DNA from: Tanytarsus gracilentus
Taxonomy: Eukaryota > Arthropoda > Insecta > Diptera > Chironomidae
Length of the DNA: 64,000 nucleotides
NCBI GenBank assembly: GCA_038502055.1
Contig: JAXRKN010000041.1
Location: 1,965,501-2,029,500, forward strand
Direction of reading: 5' to 3'
The notes below the pieces were generated by a model, which made no database searches, was not told where the DNA came from, and worked only from the letters and a program-made list of their open reading frames with translations. The position numbers and the translations under genes were made by a program. Each line of letters opens with the position of its first letter. Position 1 is the stretch's first letter. Below are positions 1 through 14,000 of this stretch, piece after piece.

Positions 1-2018
1 TACGGCAACAGGAAATGTTTTTACCGGATATGAAGTTATCCAAAGCCTAAAATTTGTGTGTGCCGTCGCTTCGAGGGTTTCTGTGAAAAATTAATTTTTA
101 AGCCGGTTCGTGCGGGTTTAGGTGCTAATTTGTTTCATCCGTCACTTACGTGAGTCCATGCAGATTCTCTCTAATTCGCCCATCCACGATTCCATTACAT
201 GGCAATTTTGAAGCACCACCCAATGTCCTAGACGAATACTCTCATCAATTAATTTTTCAGCTCGCGGCCCTTGTCCTTGACCGAGCGAAATTGATTTACA
301 TCTTAAAGAGAATTTTAATTAGTGTTTTAAGTATTTACTTTGAGAAGAAAAAAGCAAAAATTAATTAAGAGTTGATTAAAATTAATTTAGAGTGAAATTT
401 CCTCTAACTTCGGTATGAAAGTTGAATTAATAAAGGAGAAAATTTATTTATGATTTTAAATCAATAAATTTTTTTCTGTAATTTTCATCAACATCCAAAA
501 CCAATTCAAGTCAACTCACTTTTCATACATTCCATGCTCTCTTGCGAACATTAGTAAATTATCCATTGGATCGGAGCCAGGCGAGAGGATGAAAACCAAA
601 GGAATAATTGGACTGCTGTCATTGAAGGATGCTTGCAGATCGAACGAAGGTGGCTCCACAAATTCCTTACCCAAATGCCGAATAATGAAATTACGAACAG
701 CGTGAACAATTTTATCAGGTCTCAGTGCCTTCAACAATATCATGAAGACAAAGTCAGTGACACTGTCGTATGGCTCTGGAAATTTTCCATCTTCTGGATT
801 TTGCAGGTCATAAAATTTCTTCCATATTCCGCTATTCGCCGCGACATGCTCATGCAAACCGCTCAATTGCACAATCGCTGCATCTGCACGAACAATTTCG
901 TTCCACGATTTATCGGAGAGCCACTCGGATGCGGGATTAGCGTGAGGATTATCGAGTGCAACACCGCCAGTGAGGAAAAATGCGAGGAGTGAAGCTTCGA
1001 TATCATTGCGTGCTGTCATAATTCCAATTGCGAGAGCCAGTGAAAATACCTGTGCGGGGATTAGCGAGAGTGAGAGAGGATTAATTTAAATATTGGTTGA
1101 AAATAAAATATTTAAATTGTTTACAATGAATAAATTTGGAGGTTTTAAATATTTATATAAAAAATTTAAATTTTTCGATCCCTTAACTCTTAGAATTGAA
1201 TTTGTCCATACCAATTTATCCTTTTCAAAAAGTGACCGACAAACATTTTCATAAATTGATTTTGTGAAAAATGCATTCAAGTACTGAAGTCGTTCTTCAA
1301 ACACTTCTGACTTTGGTGATTTAATGATGCTCGTCACAAACAGATTTAAAAACCATGCTAGTGAATATTGATACATTGGCTCGATGCTAGAGAGTTCTGT
1401 AATGCAGAAGAATAAAACTGCCGAGTGTTTGGCAACAGGAATGTACGCTTGACGTGCCTCATCAATTTCCGCCTCTGTTGACACTGCTATGACCTGTTTT
1501 GATTGAATGTCCTCGGAGAGTGCTTTACTCGATGTGAGAATATTGATTGCATTTTCATCTTCTAAGATATTAGACTCAGATGACGAAAGCACTTGAAGGA
1601 TTTGTGTCTCGGCATTGTAGAGAGCATTGCGATTCTTTGCAGACTCAACAATAAGCGATTCTTTTTTCTCTTGTAGATCGGGACGCTCTTGAACGACAAC
1701 TTTTGCTAGCAATTGTTCTCTCAAACCTTGCTCAGTTATCATGAAGTTTATGAGTGTTACCATCACAGCCGTTTCAGGTAAATAGTGAGGATTCTTTAAG
1801 CATGTTGTGATATAGAATCGAAAGTTGTTATTGTAATCGATAAGACCATCACCAAATTTAATTAATTGACTTCCTTTTTGTTTGATTATATTTCTCTCAA
1901 GGATGCTGTTAAATCCCGAATCGACAGTTTCGCCAACATTTTCGAGCAGGACCGGTTTTCCAGTTGTGATTGCATTTTCGAGAATTCGCATGTAATTTGC
2001 ATCGGTTGGTTGAATTAC
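1..2018 (-). other. Dynein AAA5-AAA6 and start of the C-terminal region (exons 18-21)
   Basis: Exon 18 (269 codons) opens VIQPTDANYMR and ends SLFEKDKL. Exon 19 holds LTGGVALDNP and ILSPGSDPMDNLL. Exon 20 (150-301) is short but unmistakable, with SISLGQGQGP and WVVLQNCH. Exon 21 reads TNFRLWITSYP and runs off at position 1. Exons 20 and 21 were found by joining donor AAAA|GTGAGT at 520/519 to acceptor AG|A at 301, then TCAC|GTAAGT at 150/149 to CACAG at 80; phases agree. The remaining C-terminal cap domain is outside the window. Confidence 0.9.
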
Positions 2019-5000
2019 CTTAATAAAAAAATAAGAGAACAGATAAATTTATAGGTGTTTAAAAATACCAGGAAGTTAAAATTCAAAACAAATTTAAATT
2101 ATTTTGAAATGAACTAAATTTTGGTTTATAGAGATATTTTTGATAAGCTTAAAGAATTCGTATATTTTATTTTTTTTAAATATTCTGGATTAAGATAAAT
2201 TTAAAATTTTTGTTTATGTTAAATAAACAAATTTTAAATTTAGTTAAATCTCCCCCTTCGTTGAAACTAACGAACCGACTGCCCTGGAAATAATTTCTTT
2301 ACATCATACACGAAATAGTTGCAAAATAATTAAGTTGCAAATATTATTGAACTTCAATTTAAAATTTTCAATTAGTGAATTTCAATTAAAAATTACAACT
2401 GCAGTTGACCAGTTAACTGGTAAATTTCTACTATGACAATTTTAAAACAATACGAATATTAATAAATTTAATTTGCTTTCAGCAATGAACTCTTATAATT
2501 ACTTTGCTGAGCGTTATCCATTCGACTTTGAATTGACCGATCCCATACATGGTCAAGAAACGCAATCTACATCTCTTTATGAGGAAAACGCTCAAAATCA
2601 ATTGGAAATCTTAACAAAAAGGATTTATTTGATCTTATTGGAAAAATATCCAGCGACATGTAGTTCGGATGTAGCGTGTGTACCACCACCACGACCACCG
2701 GAATGAATAACAGAAAGTCCGGATTCTATTAAAAAAGCTTAACCGGTTTATTTTAAGCATTTTAAAGATACCCATTCATGTCGGCCATATTAAAAATTAA
2801 TATGACGTACGTAATGTTTAAGTTTAATGTTTTCTTTAAATCGTATAAAAATTCAAGGGGACGTATATCGTAATTTCATATCGTGGCCATTTTTTTTTAA
2901 AATGTTAAATAATAATTTTTTATTTGCTTGAAACGAAGATAAATTCGAACAGAAAAATTATTAAGTCTTTCACACTTCAAAGCATCACTTTATAAAACTA
3001 ATTTTAAGATCATAGCTTAAAGAGATTCAAAAATATTGTTACCGTTTAAATCGCCTTCAGCAAGTAATTTAAGTTTTATAAGGCACATTTTTGATTTAAA
3101 TAAAAGTTAGAATTAAACAAACACTGGTAAATTTTTTTATTACTTAAAAAAATTCAATTTTATATCAATTGAGGAATTTTTAATTTTTTTAAGACAAAAA
3201 CTTGATATAAACTCAATCGCAATTCAGTCGTGTTAAAACTGAAAATTTTTATATCAAAATTGAGATTGATTTCCTCAAAATGTTATCAATTTCTTAATTT
3301 TATTGTATCCGCACCTATTATATTGATTATCTTATCGTTTTTAAAAGAAATAAAAGATAATGACTGATTCTACAAACGCAAAATTTAATATTATAGTGAA
3401 ATACTTTTTTCGTTCCACTCACCTTTAAATCATTTTCCTTTTCCAAATTCTTTATCCATTTATTCGCCTGCCCTTGTGGATCAATCATGAGTGACCATCT
3501 CCTCGAGTTTGCCACAATGATGCCATTCTCAATAGAGAAATTGTCCGAAGGCAAACCACACAATGACCATTGTCGTATTTCCATTGGATTGCCAAGAATG
3601 TTTGCCAATGAAAACTTCTCCGTGCATGGGAGCTTCTTATCGAGACACAACTTATTCCATGCACGTAAGATTTCATTGCGATATTCAGTAGAGAAATATC
3701 CGAGATATGCGATACAGCCAGCACCGAGCAACACATCACCTACAACATTGCCGAGACTTTTGTGGAGATTTTTTGCATTCTCCGACCATCGCTGCTTTTC
3801 ACCCCCGAGACCACCAATAAGTTGTTCCGCTCTAACAAGCTTCTTCTCGCAATTATCAATTTCATCCTCGAGACGTTTTTTCTCGCGTGATTTCTCCGCA
3901 AAATAATCGTTGAGTGCTTGAAGTTTATCTAAAATCTCTTGTAGCTCTGCTTTTTTGGCATTTAACTTTTCCATCTGCGCTGCCAAGTCATTTTCAGCGG
4001 AACCCAGAGCAATTTTCTTTGGCGCCACAATTCTGATGACTCGATCGTAGACGTCCATTGCACGAATCCACCTGCATAAACCTTCGCAGGCTGTCGAGAC
4101 GGCTTTAATTTTTTCAGGAACAAAATCACGGTCAGAAATGTAAACCTAAGAAAAAAGATTAGAATAAATTTTAATTATTTCTTTCTGCTCGCATTTTACC
4201 TCACGAATTTTTTTCATAATCGGAGCCGGAATGTTGTCTTTATCGAAAGATCTCAAGCTCTCCAAAAACTTCATGTCACCCAACATTTTTTGCGATGCTC
4301 CCCAATAGTCGTCAATCATTCTTCCCATCGCATCGGGTCTTCTGTCCGGTTTGAGACCCTTCAACACACAAACAGCCTCAAGAACAAGTTTAATAGCTGC
4401 AGGTGGATTTTTCATCGATTTAACTACAGTGATGTCAGCTGGTTTGAGTGTATCTAAAGCCAATAATGCACTCTCGAGAGCTGGAACAGCTTCCGCTAAA
4501 TCACTTTCGCAATCATCACGGATAGCTTGAGAAGCAGCTGCTGCTTCATTTGCCGCCGCTTCGTCTGCACCCACAACTTCTTTTTTCCTTTCAGCTTCAG
4601 CTGTCTCACGTTCAATTCTAACCATGATTTTTTCAGTTTCATCGGAAGTTACCTGAAAATATTTTTAAAAAAAAAATTTAACGTCTTTGAATTATTTAAA
4701 TTACCTTCAACTGTGGCTGCAAATCTTGTAGCTTTTTTTGCATCACCGCCACTTGTCCCGACGCAAACTCCAACTTCTCCAAGCCAGTCGTGTATCGATC
4801 CCTCTGCATGGTTATACTCAAAAAAGTCTTTTTATATAAATTCTTAAATGACTTCAACATTTCCAGATATGAAGTTGGTGTAACATAATTTTTTCTTCTA
4901 AATTCATTAAAGAATCTTTCGCTGGCATCAGCAACACTTGTGTTGAAAGTCATCACCATTTCAACGAGTTTTTGTTCGAGGAATGACAATTTTCTCTCTT

Positions 5001-8000
5001 TTGCTTTTGCTTCGTCACCTTCAACGCCGCCTGTTAGTGACGTAAGCGAGAATGTATCACTTCCCGGCAACTCCATAGATTTGATGAAATATTCAGCCAC
5101 CTTCTGGAGCGCATCTTCAGGCCACGATGTATACCAATCAATCGTACAACAATTCACCAAAGAAGGATAAATTCGAATTCGCTTTTTGAATGAATCGCCG
5201 ATGGGTGAAAATGCTAAAGCAATATGAAGTGATTCGCGAACACGCTCAATAAACATCCCGTACATAGCGAGTGGACTTGTGTCAACATTTTTTCCCGCGA
5301 GCTTTGCTGCCACTTGCATTTTCTCAAGTATCACCGCCTTTTCATCGGATGGAAAGAGATTCGGTAAATCGCCCGTGTTCAACATCGAGTTAATGTCCTC
5401 GATAAAAGCTTCTTCTTTTGCTTGCGAGTCTGTGAAAAGAAAAACAGCGGGTTTGGCATTGATACCGGCGAAGAGTAAGAGTTTTTTAATATCCTCTCGC
5501 CATTCTGTTACGCCATAAGCTCGTGTGACTTCAATTTGAAAGACTTGAGCGTCGCTAATGCTCGCGGCAAGTTTGACAGCTGAGCGACGACCAGAACCGC
5601 CGAGACCTGTGAAATAATATTTTTTAAACGCTATCATAAACTTTTGATCAAACTTGTAACTCACCAACAAGCATGACATGACCACGTGGCATTTGGAGTA
5701 CTCGACTAACTCTCGAAATGTGCTCAATTGCAAATCGAAAAAGAACAAGATCCATGGGAGAATTCGAAAGCATGTTGTATTCATTGAGATAGTACATCAT
5801 ATTCTTCTCGAGTTTCGGCCAATTATCGACCTCATCGTATATCTTTGGATCAGCATCTGGTTCCATGTAGTTGCCGAAAAGCAAGTCACGAATGTCCTTA
5901 TCAGTGACTTTCTCACCCGACAATATTCGATTGCCAAATGCTTGCTCAAGTTTAAATCTCAAGTTAGATGAGCACGAAGCATCGACGAGTGTCAACAGCT
6001 GTTCACGGTCTTTGGTATCAACAAGTCTATCGTAGAAGACACGATAAATCTCGTGCACCCATAAGCGACCGAGCTTTTCAGGATCTCCAAGTTTTTTGGG
6101 CGGCACCATAACGATGCCTTGATAGACTCGCGTAACATCTCGAAGAGAAAATGAATAGTGACTCTTTGCGGGCGTGGGAAGATAAATTTCTGTCGCACCC
6201 TTATAGACGTCAATAATTGCAGCTGCTAAATTTCTTGCTAAACGAGCGACCGTGTCAACGTAGCCTTTAGCAAAATGCCATTCTCCAATTGAACCGAAAA
6301 TTCTCATGAGAGTCGACTCTTCGAATGAATCGATGGCGAGACAAAACATGTGACGATAAAGTCGTTTCGGTATAAAATTCGAACCACCAGGCAATCCCAT
6401 TGCACCAACAAAAAGAAGATCAACCAATTCAATTCGACTTGTGTCCGTTAAATCACTCCAATGACTATGATCGAGCCATTGTCGAATTAACTCTAGAGGC
6501 CCTTGTGAGCCATAAAGATCACGCGATGGCATCGCCACATCATCAACAAAATTGATACAAAATTTACCGACTGGCGGCCCAAAGACACCTTTACGTCTTC
6601 TATCGAGCTTTATCATTATTTGTTCCTGCACTTGTTGCGCTGTCGTTCTCGCTGAAAAGTTAATTGTGTTCATCATGTATTTGTCCTTTGATAATTCTTT
6701 AAGGAAATTAAGAATTGCGACTGATTTTCCCGTGCCAGTTTGACCGACAACAAGGAGTGGAATTGAATTGGTCACGCAATGGTTCGCCCAATACATAATA
6801 CAGCTATTTTCTTTCGTCGGCACCATAAGCTCGGTAATTACCGTATCGGGACCGAAATTACATTCCTCACTTTTAAGCCATGGCCACCAGGTTTCGATCT
6901 AAGTATGTGATAAGAGTTAAAATAAATTAAAGCGTTTGATTTATTTATCATCAACCTAAAAATCTAAAAATTTTTGCATCAATTTTACCTCATCAAATCG
7001 ATAGTCCATGTAGTTCATCTTCTCCGGATATATTTGACCACGATTGAGTGAGAAATTTTTGGGTTTGGGTAGATTTTCATTTCCTCCATATAAAATTTTC
7101 CGGAGCACACTCTCCATGCATCTCCGACCCTCGATTGTCAAATGTGATCCGTATGCGTATGCAAAACAAAAGAGAAAAATCTGTTGGAACCATGTCTGAT
7201 TGTAGTTGTTGTGATTCGAGAGAAAGTTCATAAAGAATGTCGACAAGATTCGGTACATGTGCATCGATGAGAGTGGAATTACATGCTGACATGATTTCAA
7301 TGTTGTCAATGTAATCGGAATGAGCCATTCGACGAGAGTGTCATAGAGACTAATGTAAACTTCAAGCACACCCTTTTCTTGCAGGTGAATCATGAATGTT
7401 TTATGGAGAGCATCCCATCCGAGTTGCGAGGGCTCCATATAAATCATTCCGCATCGAGATACGGTTGCTGGTGACGCTTGCTCGAGATCGGCCGGTTCAA
7501 ACATGAGATTCATTCTGTTTGTCATTTGAATTATCTCGCCGGACATGAGGCAAAGCTTTTTATTGTCATCGAGTACTGTGTTCAAATTCTCAATCCATAC
7601 GGCATCAACAGGTCCATCAAAGATAATCCATTGACGCTCGGGATTATTTGAATAGACCATCTCACGAAATGTTGTCGCTATAACACCATCCGACCATTCG
7701 TGCGTGATGGGATCGAACCATCCATACAATTGTCCCATCGAGATCGCTTTCGGATTTATGACGCGATAATTTACCGCCGTCTCCTTTAGCTGTGCACTCG
7801 TGTCATTTTTCACCTCCTTTAGGACATCGGCAAGCAATTGATATGCAGTCGTTTTGCCACCCATCGAATCACCAACCATCTAAGCGATAATAACAATAAG
7901 AAGAAGAATAAATGTGCGAGAGATGTGAATTGAATTTGAAATTAGAAGGAAAGTGTGATATTACATTTGTGGCATTGATGGTGACAAAACGGGCTAGTAT

Positions 8001-11000
8001 CGAGTTTAAGTGGAAATTAGAAATAATTGGAAATTGAGAGTTGAGAATTTAAGGTAAAAAGGTTTAATTGAGAACTATTTATGAGTTTTTAAGGGTAGAA
8101 CATTCAAAATTTTGAATTAAAATCATTTTAATAAAATATTAATCTGACAGATTTAAATTTTTAATTCAGGGATTAAAATAATTTCAAAATCTCACCATAA
8201 GTCCATGCCTCACGAGCAGCATTTCATAAATCTGAAGAACCTTCTCGACGAACCACGGTGTGCCCTGAAGTCGTTTCTCCTTAATCTTAATTGCTAAATG
8301 TTTCCTTATATCATCACGTGGCGGCTCTGGTATTTCAACCTCAGGAAAGAGATCCTGATAAATGCCTTTAAACAGCGAAATATCTTGCTGTAGAAATTTG
8401 GGTAAATTAACATCAATAATGGCACGCAAAACAATTTGCTCTTCCGGCAAATGTGGACTTCCTTTACGCAATGCGGCCGATGCGAGAAGAACCGACTTGA
8501 CTGCACGCATACCATAATCATAGTGATGTTGTGACGACAACTGCTCCGAGCATAGCTTATATGTGTAGACAATTTTCTGTGCGAGTACACGTGCATTGTT
8601 GAAGCCATTCGAATATAATGTTATTTCGCCAATCATCGCATAATCGGGCACCATCATTGCACATGTACGAAAGAGAACTTTGAGATTATCGGGAAGATCG
8701 GTACGTCCTGAAATTAGATTAAAAAATTAAAAAAATTTTGAAATTAATAAATTTCACAAAATAAAATTAAAGTCACCCTTCCTTGACTTTCTAAAAACTA
8801 ACCTGCATAGCCGGGATTCATTGTAATGAACATCGTGCATGTCGGATCGAGTTTCAATGTCGTATCTTCGAATATGAATTTAACGACATTCCTTTGAATT
8901 GCTCGCTGTATGGTCAATATTTGTTGCGCAACCACCGAGAGCACTTCAAGTTCAATTCTGTTGAATTCATCAAAGCACGCCCAGCTGCCTGACTGTGCGA
9001 GGCCTTTGAAAAATTTGCCTAAAGCTTTGTAGTCAAGACCATCGCTGCAATTGAACACAACGCACTTTTTAGCAACGGCTTTTGCGAGATCTTTGCATGT
9101 CTCAGTTTTACCAGTGCCAGCAGGTCCTGATGAAAAATAAATTATTAAATTACCAATCGATGTCGAGAAACTTTAATTAATTTTACACATCAAAGCTCAA
9201 AATTTACCTTCAGGCGCGCCACCCAAATTCAACTTGAGTGCACCCAATAATGTTCTAAAGCATCTGTCGGTGAGTGGTGTAATAACAAGTCTTGAGGTAT
9301 TTCCCAAGTACTCCATGCCGTACTCGACGTCAGTGGTCACCATACAAACTGAAACATATCCGCCACGCTCCGCACTCGTTCTCCAATAATATCTCATTTG
9401 AGAAATCCAATTAAAATCTCCTTGAGAGTCAACACCTTCTCGAACGAGAAGATCGACAACATCTCGAGCATGCACATCGAGTACAATTAAGGCTTCAATG
9501 GTTAATTGTGCACCACTGCTTAATTTTCCTCGAACTAAATCAACCAAGTCTAAAATTTGTTCGTTGCATTTGTGATAGAATCGTTCAGTGAGATGAGCGT
9601 CAATTGAATCTTCAACTTCTTGCGTCCAACTCATGCATGAGACACAAGAGACTACTTGTCCCGGCCATTTTAACACCCACTCCTTTCTTAGCTCGTTGAA
9701 GTATGTTTCAGATGCTTTGAAAATTTGCTCTTTCACGCTCTCAATCATCACGCTTTCAACGTCTTTCAACCATTTCTCAACGAGACCCTTTAGAGAATAT
9801 TGAAAGTGATGTCAATTATATTTACGAACGAGATATTTCAAATATTTGAATATACTTACATTTGCTGCTGCCGGACTGATTTTTCTAGTGAGATTTACAA
9901 TTTCACCCTCAGCGGATAGGATGGCAATAATGTCACCCGCGTTGTCAAAATTAAGCGCGTTAATCTGAAGAAAAATTTTTAATTAATTTTTTATGGTTGT
10001 TTGTAAATGTGTCATTTAATTAAATATGACCAAAGATGGGCAATTACATTGTTATCGAGTGAAAATACATAACATTAAACACATTTCTTTTGTAATTGCC
10101 ACTCTCTGTTTAAGACGGTGAAATATTTTAAATAATTTTCAAAATCCCTAAAATTAAAAAAGTTTCAACAAATTTTTACCCCTTCGAAACATTTTTTAAG
10201 ATGCGGCTGCACCCTCATGGGATCTTTAGTCTCAGCAAGAATCTCCAAAAGTTCGTCATTCGACAAGAAGAAGAATCTTGCAAAGAACAATCTCTTCTTT
10301 TCCAAGTACATATTGAGACCCTTTTGAATTCCTTCGAGATCCTCAAACCCTGATCGAAGTTGAACCAGCATGTCGGGGTAGTCGGTTGTCGCAATTACAT
10401 GCGAATCATTTACTGTATGTTCCATCATTTTTCTAAACATTTTATCGACCTTCTTAAAATTTCTTCCCTCAGTTGGCATTTGACGTAGAATGTCTTCGCT
10501 GCCAAAAATTGGCTCGAGATACATCCAAGTGGCTTGAACTTTTAACCAAACATCGAGAATGTCTTGCATGGAAATGAGTTTGTGCTCCCAGTCTTCGGCA
10601 CGTTGACCGAGAGCGACAATGTAGGGTGAACCGCGCATCGATTGAACTTTAAGCACATGGTCGTCGAGGAGTGCTTGAACATCATCGAGAGTCGCTAAAA
10701 TGTAGACGTCAGAGTCACGATATCGTGTCACATCAAACACCATGTCCTTCCACTCATCCTGCATCTTTATCAACTGCATATTCAAGTCATATTCTTTGCC
10801 AGCTGCATTCGAAATTTCCTCAAGTCGATCTTGAATTTTCACAATATCCAAATCGACCATGGTGCTGAGTGATGGATATTTCTTTGGATTGACACTTTCA
10901 CCCAATTCATGTGAAATTTGCTCCCAATGTCGGTCACTTAATCCTTGCCGACAAATTGACTCCAATATTGGAATATAAACTCGAAATTTGTCAATTTTGA

Positions 11001-14000
11001 GTCGAATTTGCTCCGCAATTCGTTTGGCAAATGGATTCGTTGTGAGAGCCTTTGTAAGCTTATAAATTGTCTTGGTCATTTCCTCGACTTCCTCTCGAAT
11101 GTTGTCCTCTTTAAGGCCGACATACTTGCCATAATACCAAACCTCATAGCACGATTCAAAATGATATGCCGTATGCCACAATTTCTCAATTGGCTCCATT
11201 TTCTCAATCATCTCGCTCAGCATTGGGAAGAATGATTGATCAATTTGAAGAAGATTCTCTTCCACATTTATTGCTTTCGCTTCTTTGCTACATTTCTGTC
11301 AAAAAAAGAGAGATTTTTTATTTTATGGCATTTGTAGGTTTGATATTTTTTCTCTTTAAGGATAAGAACTTTTTTTGTCAAATTCTAGATGGTTTTAGTG
11401 GCTAATTAACTTTTTAAAAGTATAGAAAAGCTAATAAAATTCAATTAATTAATCTACGCATCAACAATTCTGAACCTTTTAAAAATATTTTTTTTCGGTA
11501 ATTCTCAAAATCAATTTCAACAAATTTTCTCTAAAATTGCCCTAAAGCGCACACATTCGAAGTCATCGAGCAAGGAAGAAAAACTCAGAGCAACAAAAAG
11601 ACAAATTGAATTTAATGTGTTTGCGCTCTCGAGTATAAAATTGAACAATTTCTTTTCTTACTTCCAACGTTTCCATCAAACCGTCAACGGTCGCAACTTT
11701 CTCCTTTAAATCCTCAATCGAGAGAACCTCACGAACATCACGCAACCTAAATGAATCCATTTTTTTCTTCTCCTGCATCAAATATTGCTCAAACTGTGCC
11801 CTCCTCTCCTTTAATGCCGTCTCGAGGTTCTCGCGTACCACCGCCAACCGAGCGCCAGACAAATCGAGAACTTTTTCCAGCTCACTGGGCCAGAGGAATA
11901 ATCGTGAATTGAGATTTATGTCTTCCTCTGCAATGATGATTATGGAAATTGGTCGGATGCATGATGCGGAGAGAGAAAAAAATTATTGAAATGGAAAATT
12001 TTGCTGGCTTTAAAAAAATTCAACTTACGTGTCAGTGATGCATAAGTTAGCAAAAACATGACTCGTTCTTTAGCGTGTTGTATCTCGCCTTATAAAAAAA
12101 TATTATTTAAAATTAAAAAAGCCGTTAAAAATGTCAACTCACTCTTTAGTCTAAAAAGATTATCTTCCCTGCACACAATAAGATAGTTTTGCAGTGCCAC
12201 CACCTCCGGCGTCTCTTTCGGTCTCTCGCCGGAATTTATTGACATCTCTTCGAATTCGTCACACATTCGTCGATTTTCAACCTGATTCAGTGTTGTAAAG
12301 TAACTCGTAACAAAACTCTTTAGCTCACGTACGAGCTTTTCGAGGACTCGATTTACGATGCGATTATCGAGCATAAACAAGTTCAGTGGAATGAAATCAC
12401 GCAGATAATATATTCCATGTAGCAGTTGATTAAATTTCTCCATCAGTTCCTTAAATATCTTTAGGATGTTAAAGAAAGGCACAAGGTTAGATTTGGTGGA
12501 CATCACCCATGATGATGATAATCTTAACAAATATCATTTCGGCATAAAATATGTGACATTTCGAAGAAGAAAAAAGCATCCGCATGAATGCTTTCTCCAT
12601 TTGCCACAGAGCTTTTTGTGTGTGTGTTTATGGAAGGTGATAGGAAGGAAGAAAGGCACATAAAAATAAATCTTATCTGATGTGACAAACTCAATGAAAC
12701 ATAAATTATGCGCGTAAAGATGTGAAGCTTAGTGAAAGCGCTTAGAAAGCTGAGATCGGTTGAATGGAAAATCACTTAATTTATGTCTACGAGTTCTGTG
12801 CCGATGCGGCATCATAGCTAATGCATGTGCGATTGATAATGTGGGATAAAAGAGATAGAGAAAAAATACATAAAAGAAAAATTATGTGGACACTAACAAT
12901 TTTTTTTTAAATAATCAGTTGAAAATATTTATTGGAAATCCTTTCAAAGTTTTAAAAGTTCAGTAAAAAATTTGATTTTTCTCTCATTTTGAGAAAAGTG
13001 TCAACCTTGAAATCCTATAAATACCCAAAAAATCCTCCACACACGCACACACTCTAATCTAAAGCTCTTTCTCTAATAAACATTAATTAATTCTTCCAAA
13101 AATAAGCACTAACCTGTAGCGATGGAATATCACGAAGAGAAAAAATCGATTCGGTGATGAATTTCATCTTATTAGCGAGAATGGGAAAATAGAATCGATA
13201 CATTGGATAGAGATAAGTGGTTGGACCGGTTTGATTTTTCTTGACAGTCTTTTTGATTTTATCGTAGAGTTTAAGCATGTCCACATGCTCTTCATGGATG
13301 TAATGAAGATAGCCCATTAATTCACGCCTTTGTGTCATGTAATATTCGAGACGAGGAATTTTATATCCGACTTTTAGGATTTTAACGAAATAGCTCTTGA
13401 ATAGATCCGGCAACTCTTCCATATACGGCTCAATAATCATCTTTCCACTATTGTTCATGATAAACGATCCCGACCGCTCTTCCATAATCGGCTTATCAGA
13501 TTTCAGCTCCATCGAGAGAATATTTGGATCATCCTCGTCAACGATGTAAAGTGCAGAGTCTCGTTCCGAATGTTCATCGCCCTCTTCCTCATGCTTACCA
13601 ACAACTGACACAATGAGTGTCATGAAGGGTCGTCGCTTGAGTTTGGAACTCTTTGGATTATAAACATTGAGAAGATTTCCATCCTTATAAACTTCAATCT
13701 GCTCAGCGAGATGATCTAGACTTCGCTTTATGAGACCTTGCAGATGTAGCGAGAGCATTGCATGAATGCAATTGAATAAGAGCTGTGCACGACCGCCATG
13801 TGGCGAATTTCTCGGCACTAAATCACGCCAATAGTCTTGCATCGATTCGACCAAGTCAGCAATTCGTGGCATCCAGTCGTTGACTAAAATCTATGGAGAA
13901 TTAAAAAAGTTTCGGTTCATTATTGGCACCTGCTTTGAGAAAGCGAAAAAATTACAAATCTAATTTTGAACTTTTTGCAACAGAAGTCATTAGAAAAGTT

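Noticed and set aside
633..992. Open frame of 119 codons on the plus strand
   Set aside because: It lies opposite dynein exon 19 and is a shadow of that coding sequence.
2578..2586. Loss of the AAA4 Walker lysine in dynein (protein residues about 2578-2586, encoded around 5580-5606)
   Set aside because: Arg at this place is normal in axonemal heavy chains, so it is not a defect.
3487..3906. Open frame of 139 codons on the plus strand
   Set aside because: Antisense shadow of dynein exon 17; the minus-strand reading has clear dynein motifs.
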